Assembly: GCA_021464415.1 (NCBI GenBank)
Contig: CM038470.1
Span: forward strand, 12,412,394-12,476,393
Source: Lonicera japonica
Taxonomy: Eukaryota; Streptophyta; Magnoliopsida; Dipsacales; Caprifoliaceae
DNA length: 64,000 nt
Direction of reading: 5' to 3'
Below, one piece after another: positions 1 through 10,700 of this stretch (position 1 is its first letter; each line of letters opens with the position of its first letter). The position numbers were made by a program, and so were the translations under genes. A model generated the notes under the pieces. That model was not told where the DNA came from. It saw only the letters and a list, made by a program, of their open reading frames with translations, and did no database searches.

Positions 1-207
1 CCCCGGGTAGCGGGAGAAGCGGAGGTGAACGGAGGAGTAACGGAGGAGGCGGTCATGGGAGTGATCGGAGACGAGGAAGGTAACATGGATGCCGGAGACG
101 GAGAGGAGCTCGGCGATCTTGAGCATGGAGTTGACGTGGCCTTGGATTGGTAGGGGGAAAATGAGGACATGTGGTGGGAGAGTTGCGGTGATTGGCATTG
201 GATCCAT
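1..207 (-). CDS. UDP-glycosyltransferase (family 1), N-terminal fragment
   Basis: Reading the minus strand from the ATG at 207-205 gives 69 uninterrupted codons to the window edge. The start reads MDPMPITATLPPHVLIFPLP and continues with a QGHVNSMLK segment, then a hydrophobic strand, a VTFLVSDHSHDRLL segment and an SRYPG motif. This is the first Rossmann beta-alpha-beta unit of plant UGTs: the H-V-x-I/F-P-x-P-x-Q-G-H block contains the conserved His that acts as catalytic base near the acceptor. Family members transfer a sugar from UDP-sugar to small molecules in the cytosol and are about 460-480 residues long, so roughly 85 percent, including the PSPG donor box, lies outside. The SRYPG region reminds me of 7-deoxyloganetic acid/UGT85-like enzymes, but the substrate cannot be told from this piece. 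A second Met at codon 4 could also start. Base composition is far more GC-rich than the flanks, as expected for an exon. Confidence 0.88.
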   Translation of the reverse strand, partial: MDPMPITATLPPHVLIFPLPIQGHVNSMLKIAELLSVSGIHVTFLVSDHSHDRLLRYSSVHLRFSRYPG

Positions 208-325
208 TGCGGTATTTTGGGGATCTGGGGAATTGATGCGGCGGTTGGTGATCGCCGGACGAATAATGGGCGGTGAAGATAAGGAAAGGTTTAGTCAGTG
301 AATTACTGAATTTACAGTAAAATTG

Positions 326-335
326 GTTTAAATAG
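326..335 (-). promoter_or_regulatory. Putative TATA box of the UGT gene
   Basis: On the minus strand CTATTTAAACC lies about 120 bp upstream of the UGT ATG, a sensible place for a TATA element with a leader of roughly 90 nt. The transposon stack at 337-1477 begins right behind it, so the proximal promoter is only about 130 bp long before transposon sequence starts. Position and motif only; no transcript evidence. Confidence 0.4.
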
Positions 336-336
336 T

Positions 337-1477
337 TGCTCCGTTTGGATTGAGAGGATAAAATTTTGAATGGAAAAAAAGATTAATTATTAAGGGGAAT
401 GTAATGAAAATAAATAAATTTAATTTTATTATTATTTAGATAAGTAAGAACATGAAGAAAGAAAAGGAATAAAATAAAAAATTTATGCTTACATAAAAAG
501 AAGAAGATCAAATAAACTTATATCATTAATAAATTATGGAGAATAATCTATTAAAAAAAATATTCTTTTTTTTTAATCCTCTTAATATTAAAAATGAACG
601 ATATAAATAAATAGGGAAGGTTGACAAACATTTCTATTGCCTTAATTAATTTTCTATTTTCTTCATAATTTTAAACAAACAAGTAATTTTAGGGCTGGTA
701 ATTCGGGTTTGTATTTCGTGTTCGGATCGTGTCAACATACAAGTATTACAGTTTTAGTGTCAACTCGAACACAACCCGTTTAACTAATTGCGTCATTTAT
801 ATTAACTCGAACACAACCTGTTTATTTTATATGTTACACGACACGACCTAACTAATCCATTTAATAAATAGGTTGTGTTAAATCTGTAACTCGACACGAC
901 ACGACACGACACGATTATCCTTTTAAGATTATAATGACAATTAAGTCTTATGTGAAAAAAATTAACTTGTTTTATAATAGTTTTAAATTTTTAATAAGTA
1001 ATAATAAGTATCACTCATTACCAAAATTCAATATTAATAATCTAGAGTCAAAATGTATAACATTCCATCACCGAAGCATAAACGTAAAAAATTAGTACTT
1101 TATTCATCATCAAAAACATAATAACTATCATTTATACCAATACTCAAAATAAAAATATAATTGTTCAAGCAAGATGGCAAAATAAATATATATATATATA
1201 TATATAATTGCAAAAGAAAATAAAAATAATAATCGTGTTAATTGCGGGTCAATTTCGAGTTAGCGGGTTAACTTGAATACAACCCATTTAGTTTAGGGTT
1301 AAGCGTGTTTGACTTGAACCCGTTTATGCTTGACCCGAACCCGCTAACTCCGTGTCGAGTTCGTGTCGGATTAGCGTGTCATGTTAAATATTGTCGGCCC
1401 TAAGTAATTTGTAATTTCTTCTCTTTTCTTTTCTTTTCCTTTCCTTTTCTTCCCATTCCATTAATTCAAACGGACCA
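337..1477. mobile_element. Harbinger/Tourist-like MITE, split by a hAT insertion
   Basis: The left end reads TGCTCCGTTTGGATTGA and the complement of the right end reads TGGTCCGTTTGAATTAA, an imperfect terminal inverted repeat of the CCGTTTG type typical of PIF/Harbinger MITEs. Removing the hAT at 690-1402 leaves about 430 bp of AT-rich sequence with A/G-rich left and T/C-rich right halves. No clean 3-bp target duplication is visible, so the exact ends are uncertain. Confidence 0.45.
690..1402. mobile_element. Non-autonomous hAT element with perfect 8-bp TSD
   Basis: The element begins TAGGGCTGGTAATTCGG and its right end, complemented, begins TAGGGCCGACAATAT. Both sides are flanked by the same 8 bp, AGTAATTT (682-689 and 1403-1410), the duplication length of hAT transposases. 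It is 713 bp and has no coding capacity. Sub-terminal regions are rich in GTGTCG/CGACAC repeats (for example the CGACA run near 893-912), likely transposase-binding repeats. A (TA)n run sits near 1186-1205. Confidence 0.85.
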
Positions 1478-1808
1478 TTAGCCCTTTTCTAGCAAATGAT
1501 TTTTCAAATTTTGAGAATTAAAACTATGAATTTTTATGAAGAGATTTGGCGGAAACAGAACTTCGTAATTGAGCGGACCATTTACACAATTTTAACAAGA
1601 TAGTCAAATAGGAGGATTAATTAAAATATTTATTTATATATTTATTTTTTTCCACTAAAATTTGAGATGATCATTCCAATCACTTATAGATTAAATTTTT
1701 TATATAATTTCTTGTAGAGAAAAATTAGTGAAATGAACCATGTTGAAACAGTGATTAATAGTGATCACGCACGTTAATTTAACAAAGCAAGCTTATCACA
1801 TTTATCTA

Positions 1809-1890
1809 TCTATACTATATAAGTAAAACGACTTCTTTAGCCTTCTCCATACACCACGTGGCATCTTCTCCTATTCTCTCACTCTTTCTC
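1809..1890 (+). mobile_element. Possible Helitron 5' terminus
   Basis: TCTATACTATATAAGTAAAA follows an A, as expected for a Helitron inserted between A and T, and is followed by a C/T-rich stretch with CCACGTGGCA. This matches the general look of plant Helitron 5' ends. No 3' end (short GC hairpin followed by CTRR and T) was found, so element length is unknown. The hairpin at 2050-2300 would lie inside it. Confidence 0.4.
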
Positions 1891-2049
1891 AATGGTTTTA
1901 CTTTGCCCTTTTCTGTCATAATCGTTCCTTAATCCCTCCCCCTCTTTATCTCACAATGCATCAGGGTTCTTAACCCTTCTCAATGGTTGCGATGGTTATT
2001 CCATTTTTCAATATATATGAATCATATTCTGCAATTATATCACCCTTTT

Positions 2050-2300
2050 AAGGAGATGCGTAAACTAATTCCCAATTGCAACATGCATAGATATTATTTG
2101 ACAATAAAGTCACCGGTGATACAATTGGAATTTGTCAAACTACAAGTTTCAAAGAGATACATAGTGGATTCACTGCTTCAATCCACTATGTATCTCTTTG
2201 AAACATGTAGTTTGACAAATTCCAATTGTATCACCGGTGACTTTATCGTCAAATAATATCTCTGCGTGTTGCAATTGAGAATTAGTTTACGCATCTCCTT
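2050..2300. repeat. Near-perfect hairpin, 121-bp arms, 9-nt loop
   Basis: Arm 2050-2170 is complementary to 2180-2300 with only five mismatches and no indel, leaving a 9-nt loop (2171-2179). A transcript would fold into a duplex of about 120 bp with CACCGGTGA near mid-arm. It could be a young MIRNA/siRNA-generating inverted duplication or the product of a foldback transposon. A chance reading frame (1987-2256) runs through it and is not considered coding. Confidence 0.85.
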
Positions 2301-3645
2301 CAATTCACCTTGCGGTTGTACCAAAAGTTTATCTACCCCACTGTTATTTATTTTGGTTGGACTTATTCTTTTTCAAAGGATTAATTATATGTATCCTTTT
2401 GTACACAAATGTCAAATATATATATTCACTTCATGTGTGAGTGTATTTTCTAATATATGAAACTTTCAATTGTGAATTTTATTATGATTTATATATTTTC
2501 AGCAATATATCCATATATGTACATCATTTTAGTTTTGTTTTAGTACTTTAGCATTGCATTTGGTGATAGTGTCTTACATTCTCTTCGTAATAATTTTAGC
2601 ATCGCATACAATATGTTCGGGAAAATGCCATAAAGAATAGTAAGATATAAGTTGACTTGCTAATATTTGGATCTTTTGCATGCATTGCCAATACTCCATC
2701 GGTGTTTCTTTTTTTAATATTCCGTCCAATGGTTAAAAACTACAATGTTGAGCAGATATAGCCCTATAAATATGGGTAAAAATGCATTCTGATGTCCATT
2801 ATTTCTCTCTTCCTCCCTCAATTCCAATTACGATGCATACCCTACCATTGTTATTATCAGAAAGCTTTCGGTAATTGTCAATTGCAAAAATTCATCTTCT
2901 TTTGCTTAATTGAGTAGGCCATTTTGACATTTTATCTTGCTTCACGTTGTTTAATTACTTCATTGTTTGACCTTCCTTTTTGCCAACAGCTTGAGAGAAA
3001 TTTGGTGATAGCCATTGGAGAAGGAGTAGTTTCACAAAATGTCCAGATCGAGTCCACAGTAGCACCCCGATTCTTTCCCTTTTACACTATATTTAACATT
3101 CCTTTTTCATTTGATTTAGTCACTATTATAATCTGTATCAACTATATCAAATCTTGAGAGCCCCTTCATGTATATATAAGAGAACTATTGTTGGGTTTTA
3201 GATATTGTTTAAAGTTTTGAGAAGTAAACAATTAGATTAGATATACAATATACAACATATTTTTGTGACACTGCCTAAGCGTTTGGTCTCTCCAATTCAA
3301 AAGTGAAGATTTTACCCTTCCAAATTAATTGGTTCTAAATTTTTTCGTACTCTGTTTGGCATATATAGTGTATTTTAACTTTCATTGAGTAATCAACTCT
3401 TTTTAAATTTGTAGTTTTTATCCAAATGTCTCGCTAGCCACACGTAACTAATTGTGTTCTCATTTATTAATGACAATTTTGATGTTTAGTCTAAAATCCA
3501 AGTCACTATGTAAATTCTATTTGTGTTTAGCACATACATTTTCCAAATCTAGCAAGTTATATGGAGAAAAATTTATGTTAGTTTTGACGGGGATCCAGAA
3601 CATTCATAGTGTTTTTTTGGTCATATTGATACTGTTCTTTTTTGG

Positions 3646-3677
<32 letters not shown>

Positions 3678-4346
3678 ACATATCGACATTTGCTTTTTAT
3701 ATTTGGGTGAACGAAACATTAGATAACAACTTATATATTAGGTGCACTTTTGATTTTTACAGTATACAAAATTATATATGTTATATATTGATTTTCCTTT
3801 TCAGAAGGATTGGTTATAAGGAGAAGGGTAACGGTAGGATTTGCAGCATTGTTCGTTGACACAATATCTTTCATTAGACCATTTAGGACAAATAAAAGTT
3901 AGTGCTTAGTCTCATCAATCCCATGCATAGTTTTAGAACTTAACTTGCTACATTAAACAGATTTCAAAGTTATTAATAATATTCTGCATTAATTATATGT
4001 TTCAAAATCAACAAGTTTTCATATTGATTATATATGGTGGCCAAGTTTGAAAATTTCAAAATGAATTCAAAATCATAAATACGAACCAAAAAAAAAATAT
4101 TTAACCTTACCATGGCATTATTTCTTCAATGTAACATACTACTTTTCCTCTCACCTTAGTTTCTATAAAATTCATTTTGTAACTGCATAATCGAATCAGT
4201 TGTGTTACTATTATTATGAAAGGATTTTCCGCTTGAGTTTTAATTTATACCTTCATTGTTATTTATAAAATAGGAAAAAAAAAATGTTGGATTTGGATCA
4301 ATAAAATCTATTATTTGTTTAAAATGTGTACGCAAAGGAACATCAG

Positions 4347-4347
<1 letters not shown>
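2301..4347. other. AT-rich non-coding stretch, possibly Helitron body
   Basis: Reading frames here (for example 2924-3157 and 3452-3859) have the Phe/Ile/Tyr-rich look of chance translations of AT-rich DNA. A (TA)n(TG)n microsatellite lies at about 3649-3676. No gene was recognised. Confidence 0.4.

Positions 4348-4378
<31 letters not shown>
4348..4378 (+). repeat. Poly-C tract of 31 bases
   Basis: An uninterrupted run of 31 C in DNA that is otherwise strongly AT-rich. It creates a poly-Gly stretch in a spurious minus-strand frame. The exact length may be affected by sequencing or assembly. Confidence 0.95.
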
Positions 4379-4933
4379 ACCGTATACGATATATGTTTGA
4401 AAGGGCTCTGCTCCAAAATTTTAGATGATTCATGCGCATGATTAGGTATGTTTTACTTGTCCCTTTTTTGTTGGGCGGATAGAAACTTTGGTTTTGAATT
4501 TCATAGTACAATTAATATATGTTTGTTCAATTGGAATATTTTTCCAAACTCAACGTTCTTTTACCTCTATAAAATATGGACTTGGCACATCTTTATTATC
4601 ATTTAGTTCAATTTTGTCCAATGGAATCGAGTTAGAGTATTAGACGGATGAAATTTTTTCATAAATCTTTGTGCAAATGATTAACTTTTTCAACTTAATT
4701 ATTTAAGCGCAGTAGAACAAGCCCATAATTTAAATATATGTTCTTTGGTTGTCTTAAATTGAACACAACATTTTTATTTTTTGGACCGTTAGAACAATTT
4801 TTGGACTTCATTGCCTTTTTTATTTCCCATCAATCCAAGCACACCATTGGAACATTTTTTGGACTCCACAGCCTTTTGAAAGTAAAATAAAATACTTTGA
4901 AAAGATATTTGAACTCATAATCCCTCCTCACTT

Positions 4934-5054
4934 TTCCCCGGATGCTAGCAAGTACTTACAACCATTGGTACTGAATCTATGTATTTTGGACGTGGGTTCC
5001 CCGGATGCTAGCAAGTACTTACAACCATTAGTACTGAATCTATGTATTTTGGAC
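4934..5054 (+). repeat. 63-bp tandem duplication
   Basis: The segment starting TTCCCCGGATGCTAGCAAGT is repeated 63 bp later (4997) with about one change over the shared part, ending at GGAC 5054. Function unknown; the high identity suggests a recent duplication. Confidence 0.85.
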
Positions 5055-6583
5055 ATGTCAACCCACGTGAAAATTAGAATGCCAATAACATAATTTAATT
5101 TATCTAATCATACAAGAAAATAATAAAAAAAATGTTTTAAAGATTTTGTTTCGGAATTCTGAACTGTTTTATGTTTAGAATTTGTATATAGATCAATGAT
5201 TGTTAAATGGACTTTATTTTAAAAAAAATGTTTTAACACGCGATCTGATGACATGGATGGTTACAACTCTAATTTAACTTTGAAATTTGAAAGAAAAAAA
5301 ATAATAGTTCACAATTTAATCAACAAGTTTTTGATGCTCAGAAAATTATACAATTTTTTGTATTACAAAATTTGTTACATCCACATATTTATAAAAGATT
5401 ATTGGTTTTACTTACTAGATTTTTGTGTACATATTGTGCCGATACGATTTGATATATACAAATTAATGAGAAAATGTTTAAAAAGTAGTAAGCAATGTAG
5501 TGGTATAGAGCCTATTGCCTTTATATAATAGTATATTTTTTTTTATCAAGTTTAACATTTTTCTTTCAATAATTTTTACGTTCTTTCAAAAAAAATTGCG
5601 TTTTGATATTGAGGAAGATTCTGTCACGTTTGTTATATTGTAAGGTCAACATAATATCCTTTGATCAGTTGCTTACAGTGTTGTGATGATGATGCTAGTG
5701 CACAATTGATCTTATGGAAATTGAATGGTGGAGAATCAATCACACATGTAGAAAGAAGAAACTTTTCGTCTGGTATACTATTTTCAATAAAATACAAATA
5801 TTTCGCTATGGTTATAGCGTATGAAGGATTCAAAATTGGGATTCGTTGTAATAATACACACTCCTCTCCTATTTATAAATATATGATAAGATTAGAGTCT
5901 ACAAGTTTGGGTAGGACTGCATTAAATTAAAAAATAAACTCGTATATAAGATAAAGATCCTGTTAGTTAGCGGTTATCTGTACCGGCAGATCTTAGAATC
6001 GTGGAATTGGTTGCATCTTTATGGTGCTTTTGCTTAGCCTTGTGGCTGTGGTTAAGAAGAACGGTTCCAATTCATTTGATCGGCCATTTAATTTTAGCTC
6101 CCTCAACTATTTATAATTTTAAGTTTAGAAGATAACTTATTTCATATGAATTCATGAACTCACCTTTGTAGATGTATATTGGGGTTTTACACCTTTCAAT
6201 AATTTGTTCTCAATTTTATAATTTATTAATTTATGGGGATAATTAGATCGTTATTATACATTAAATATGTATATAAAAAATTAAATTAATCAGAGTTGCA
6301 GAAATCTCATATCTTAATCATGTTATATATTAAATTACGAGTCTTATAAAATTTAAGTAAAACTAAGTATACCAATTAAACATTACAAATATGTGATGAA
6401 TTTGAAATTTTACGTGCTTGATAAACACAACAAAAATAGTTAATCCAACAATGGAGTTGATAAGTTATGAATATGAGAAAATGTTTTGACTGGGTATAAA
6501 ACTATTTAATCTTACACCGTTGTAATTTGAATCTTACCCACCTTAATTATGCAATTTTTTCAAATTTACCATTTGTAAAATGA
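5055..6583. other. AT-rich intergenic stretch, no recognised gene
   Basis: Frames at 5253-5528 and 5661-5930 give low-complexity, Ile/Lys/Tyr-rich or unrecognised peptides without domain motifs. 5661-5930 (89 codons) has a less biased composition and could be a decayed coding fragment, but I recognise nothing in it. Confidence 0.4.
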
Positions 6584-6879
6584 GGGTGCGTTTATTTTTT
6601 TTCACGTTTGATTGCTAAATGCTAATTATTAATTGATGAGTGCTAAAAGTTGAATCTAAATTCTGAAAATGCTGTTTTTTTTTATTCTGAATGAGGTTCT
6701 TAATTTTATGTTTTTGTATAAAACAATGGTTAAAATTCAACATTAAGCATTCAGTGGAACCAATGTCTCTTAATACTAAATGCTTAATCATTAAAAAAAT
6801 ATAACCGTTAAGCTCTTAATGATTTAAAAAACAAACATCATATTGCACCTTTGAATGTTTAAATAAAACAAACACCCCC
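6584..6879. mobile_element. MITE, Harbinger-like
   Basis: The left end GGGTGCGTTTATTTTTTT and the complement of the right end GGGGGTGTTTGTTTTATTT form an imperfect inverted repeat, with internal complementarity (TTAAGCATT/AATGCTTAA) about a 296-bp unit. The flanking triplets TGA/TTA are an imperfect TWA-type duplication. Just outside, CCCCCTTAGTAACG is present twice in tandem (6875-6902). Confidence 0.5.
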
Positions 6880-7399
6880 TTAGTAACGCCCCCTTAGTAA
6901 CGAAAAGTTACTTGATTTAAATCTATGACCTTATTTTAAAGGAGTATTTTAATTACGCAACCAAATTCTATCACATGAATTTGAATGTTATATCGTGATT
7001 TTGTAAGGTGTTCTTTCAACTTTATGGGTGGAATTTAAGTAGCTCCTTCAAAAAAACTTGAAAGAGACTACTAGTACAGAAAAATGAAGAACTACTAATC
7101 TGGCTTATTTATCTAAGTTCAAACAAAAAAGAAAATAACTTCAAAAATAAAATCACAATCTTACGAATCTTAAAAACCTATCTTGCTTTCAAACATTTTG
7201 CATCAAAGCACAATTTACATATATACACAAGGAGAAAGAAACAAACTCGAAACACTAATTACATAACTAAGACAAGAGAACGAAAAATGAATAACAAACA
7301 AATAATAGAGCAAAATAAAAATAAAAATTCTGTTGAATCTCACGACTAGCATAAACAACACATGAAATACAATTCAACTACCTAATTAAATGCTATACT

Positions 7400-7722
7400 C
7401 TAATGCGAGGGCACGTGAAAGTGAAACAACCAGGACATGACAAAGGCAACGACCATACAAGCGAGCATGAAGTTGAGGAACCGATGGCCTTGCCAGAAGT
7501 TTCTAGTACTATTGCTTATGCGTAGGCGCGCAGTAGCCGTCGTGGCATCATTTTCCACGTGCCACTCCTCTGTCGACTCATCGTCGTCTGCACCAGCAAC
7601 ATTGCGTGCTGTTGATCCACAGATCTCGCACGTCCTGAGAACTCAAGTTTGTCAGCCAACTTTAATGAATTCATAGCAACATGTTGAGATGGCCGAGTTG
7701 GTCTAAGGCGCCAGATTAAGGT

Positions 7723-7755
<33 letters not shown>

Positions 7756-10700
7756 TCTCAACATTAATTTATTTTGTTCAACCCAAAATTAATATAGGTA
7801 CTAGAACTAGCAGTAGTTGTAGACTTGTAGCTGTTTACTTGTTTATTATCACCTTCCATGCTTTAAGCTTTTATTTATTCGCTAGCCAGCACAATCCTAG
7901 CTAGGATCGGCAATTATCCCAGTACAAACAACACAAAGAGGGTGGCACGCTAGACATGATTAGAAAATGGGTGCTAGTAAAGGCACTCTTGTTTTTTGGT
8001 TTAGACACCCTATTTTAAAAAAGAATTATGGGTGTCCAAACAAACACTTATCTATATTAATTGGCTCATGTGATAAATCCAATTCAATTTTTTATTAACA
8101 CTATTATCAAAATTAAGGTGTAAATTCTTGTATAGAAGATCGAAAGAATATTCGATTTTTTTCTCGTTACTTCTCCGATCATTTTAATTTTTTTTGATAA
8201 AGTCTAATTATAATGTGTTTAATTAGATATTGTGAGAGAAATGAGAAATATTTTTTTACAAATAACAAATTTAGTTTCACCTTTATCTTTTTATGAAAGC
8301 ATAAATCTAAGTCTACTTTCGTTTTCTTTTTATCCTAGAAGAAAATTTTACGAAAATGGAGTTAATTGGTTAAGGCACCCTTAATATTTTTTTAAAAAAG
8401 GTGCAAAAACTAGAGAAGAAGGGTGCTTTTATTAGCACCCTTAGAAAATGTGTAGCACATGCGGGCCAGGAAAAATCAGACAAGGATTTGTCATACAAGA
8501 CCAGAGCCCGATCAGGCCTACTCCTAAGCATTCAGATTTGATAAAGAAAAACAAAGAGAATCTACTCACAAGAGGATTTGAATCCATCCCACCACTGAGT
8601 AGAAAGGAAAAGCTGGAAGAATAATTACTTTTGGCCCAGACAGAAAGAAGCATAAAAATTGGCACGAATAGATTGAAAAATTAAAGACGGTATCCCCAAA
8701 TAACAAGATTTATACTCGGGGCTTTATGGGAATCAGTGCTTCCCTTGGGATTCCAAAGCCTACTAGAATATCAGTCCGACAAAATTAAGACAAGAACTTA
8801 ACTAAAAATGTTTTAGTGAAGGAAATAGGAGGGGGACATAGCTCGAACGCATGATCTTAGGTTGACAATACTTGGCATGCTCTTTTAACTATTGCGCACT
8901 GATAGGTCTTTGCAGCTTCTTTTTAACAGAAATCCTTGTTCTCCCACAGATCACTCTAGTGGGGAGGATTTTACCTTTTGGTGTATATGGCAACACCGAG
9001 TTTTTTTTTGTAAATGAACATTCCCAAATCAAACATAGTAAGAAGAAGAGCCCAGAAACCATGAAGTCAGTCGAATGCATTTATTTACATATATTTTTGT
9101 TAGAGTCCGATACCGTACTATTCCATAAACAGAATAATCCACCCAATTTAGTTGGTATCTGTATATATGTATTATATGGTTAAAAATCAGCACTGGCCAA
9201 AGAATCCATAAACAGAATCATCCAACCCAAAATGATATGGATATCTAACAACTGACCGTGCGAGGATAAATACAAAGCATTCTTTAAGTTTCATTCATTG
9301 GACAAAATCCATCCACATGAAAACAGTTATTTGGGTATCTAGATATAATAAAGCTAAGATGGAATTCAATTGCTATGAAGTTGTGTCATATTTTTGAATT
9401 TTCAATTTACCCCTACAAACTTCTTTTTCATAATAATATACATTCAACGAGAGTCAAACCCCAGCTACAGAACAAGTTAAAAATATACTTAGGTAACTAT
9501 CAGGCTAATAATTACATTTGTCAACTCTTTTATTCAAATTAGTAAATTATACAAATTGCGCACTCCATTTATTTGAACAATTAGATTTTTCATTTGTGAA
9601 ACCATGTTGGTCACGTGAATGTAATAGGTTGGCCAATTAATATTAATGTAAAATAACAATAGGGAAAAAGACTTTTGGAGTTTTGGGAAGTTGACTCTCC
9701 AAATGCTGGTACTAGGAAATAACGTTCAAGTTTGACAAACAGTGTAAGCAATGTTCTTGGGACCAATTCAATGATTCATATGTAGCATGTATATATATGT
9801 GCAAGTGTCACTTATTTTAACCTTAAAAACGTAGATACATAACTAAAGGACTCAACTTGAGAAAAAGTAAGCATATTCCAAAAAGATCGACTAAGAATAG
9901 ATAAGACTCAAGCATGTGGGTTATTCCAGTAGTAAGTGACTAATGGTTGAACATGGAGCTCTCAGGTTTGTGTATCACAAGTTACAAGAGTTATTGATTC
10001 TTTTCATTTAACATAAGTTGGTTTTTCCGCTTTGTTTCCTAATTTTATTCCTTTTCTACATCAAAGTAGTTTCTTTCTCAACTAACATTTTCAATGTTTT
10101 TTTTTTTGTCTTAATTGCACCTTTTTGATGCATTCCCTCAGTATATAGCCAAACCTTTGAGCTCAAAAACTAAACAGACACTTCCAAATAAAAAGATTCT
10201 TAAATGAATAAGTCATATGATCAAGAATCACGAGCAATACCACAAATTCAAGAATCAGAAGTAAGCCCACATATAAAAATACCACAAACAAACATTACAC
10301 CGTATATCACATTCTAAAATGTATCAGATTAAGAGTTAACACTTTTTGTTTGCAAGTGGCACCTTACAGACCCACCAGGGAATATTAGGACGATATTTAA
10401 TGCATTGAATTACCCCTAAAATGAATTCACTGAAGAAGCAAACTCTAATAATAAAAAGAAAATACGAAACAAAAAATGTGTGGAAGCAAAATTTTGAGGG
10501 GGGTATTTAATTTAGAATCTGTAAGATTTTTTTAGACTTTTAAAGTCCATGGGTATTCAATTAGGATTATAAGAAGTACGTTAAAATCTCATTGTATTCA
10601 ATTAGGATTTTAGAATATTCTTCTAAATTTCACAGTATTCAAAATTCTAAAGACTTTGAAGGATTTTATAAATTGATGAATTGTGAATGATTTTAGGTCC

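Noticed and set aside
4311..4511. 66-codon frame with poly-Gly
   Set aside because: Product of the poly-C tract; no domain or codon signal.
7516..7764. 82-codon minus-strand frame across the tRNA and exon 2
   Set aside because: Different frame from the real RING-CH exon; it includes the complement of the tRNA gene.
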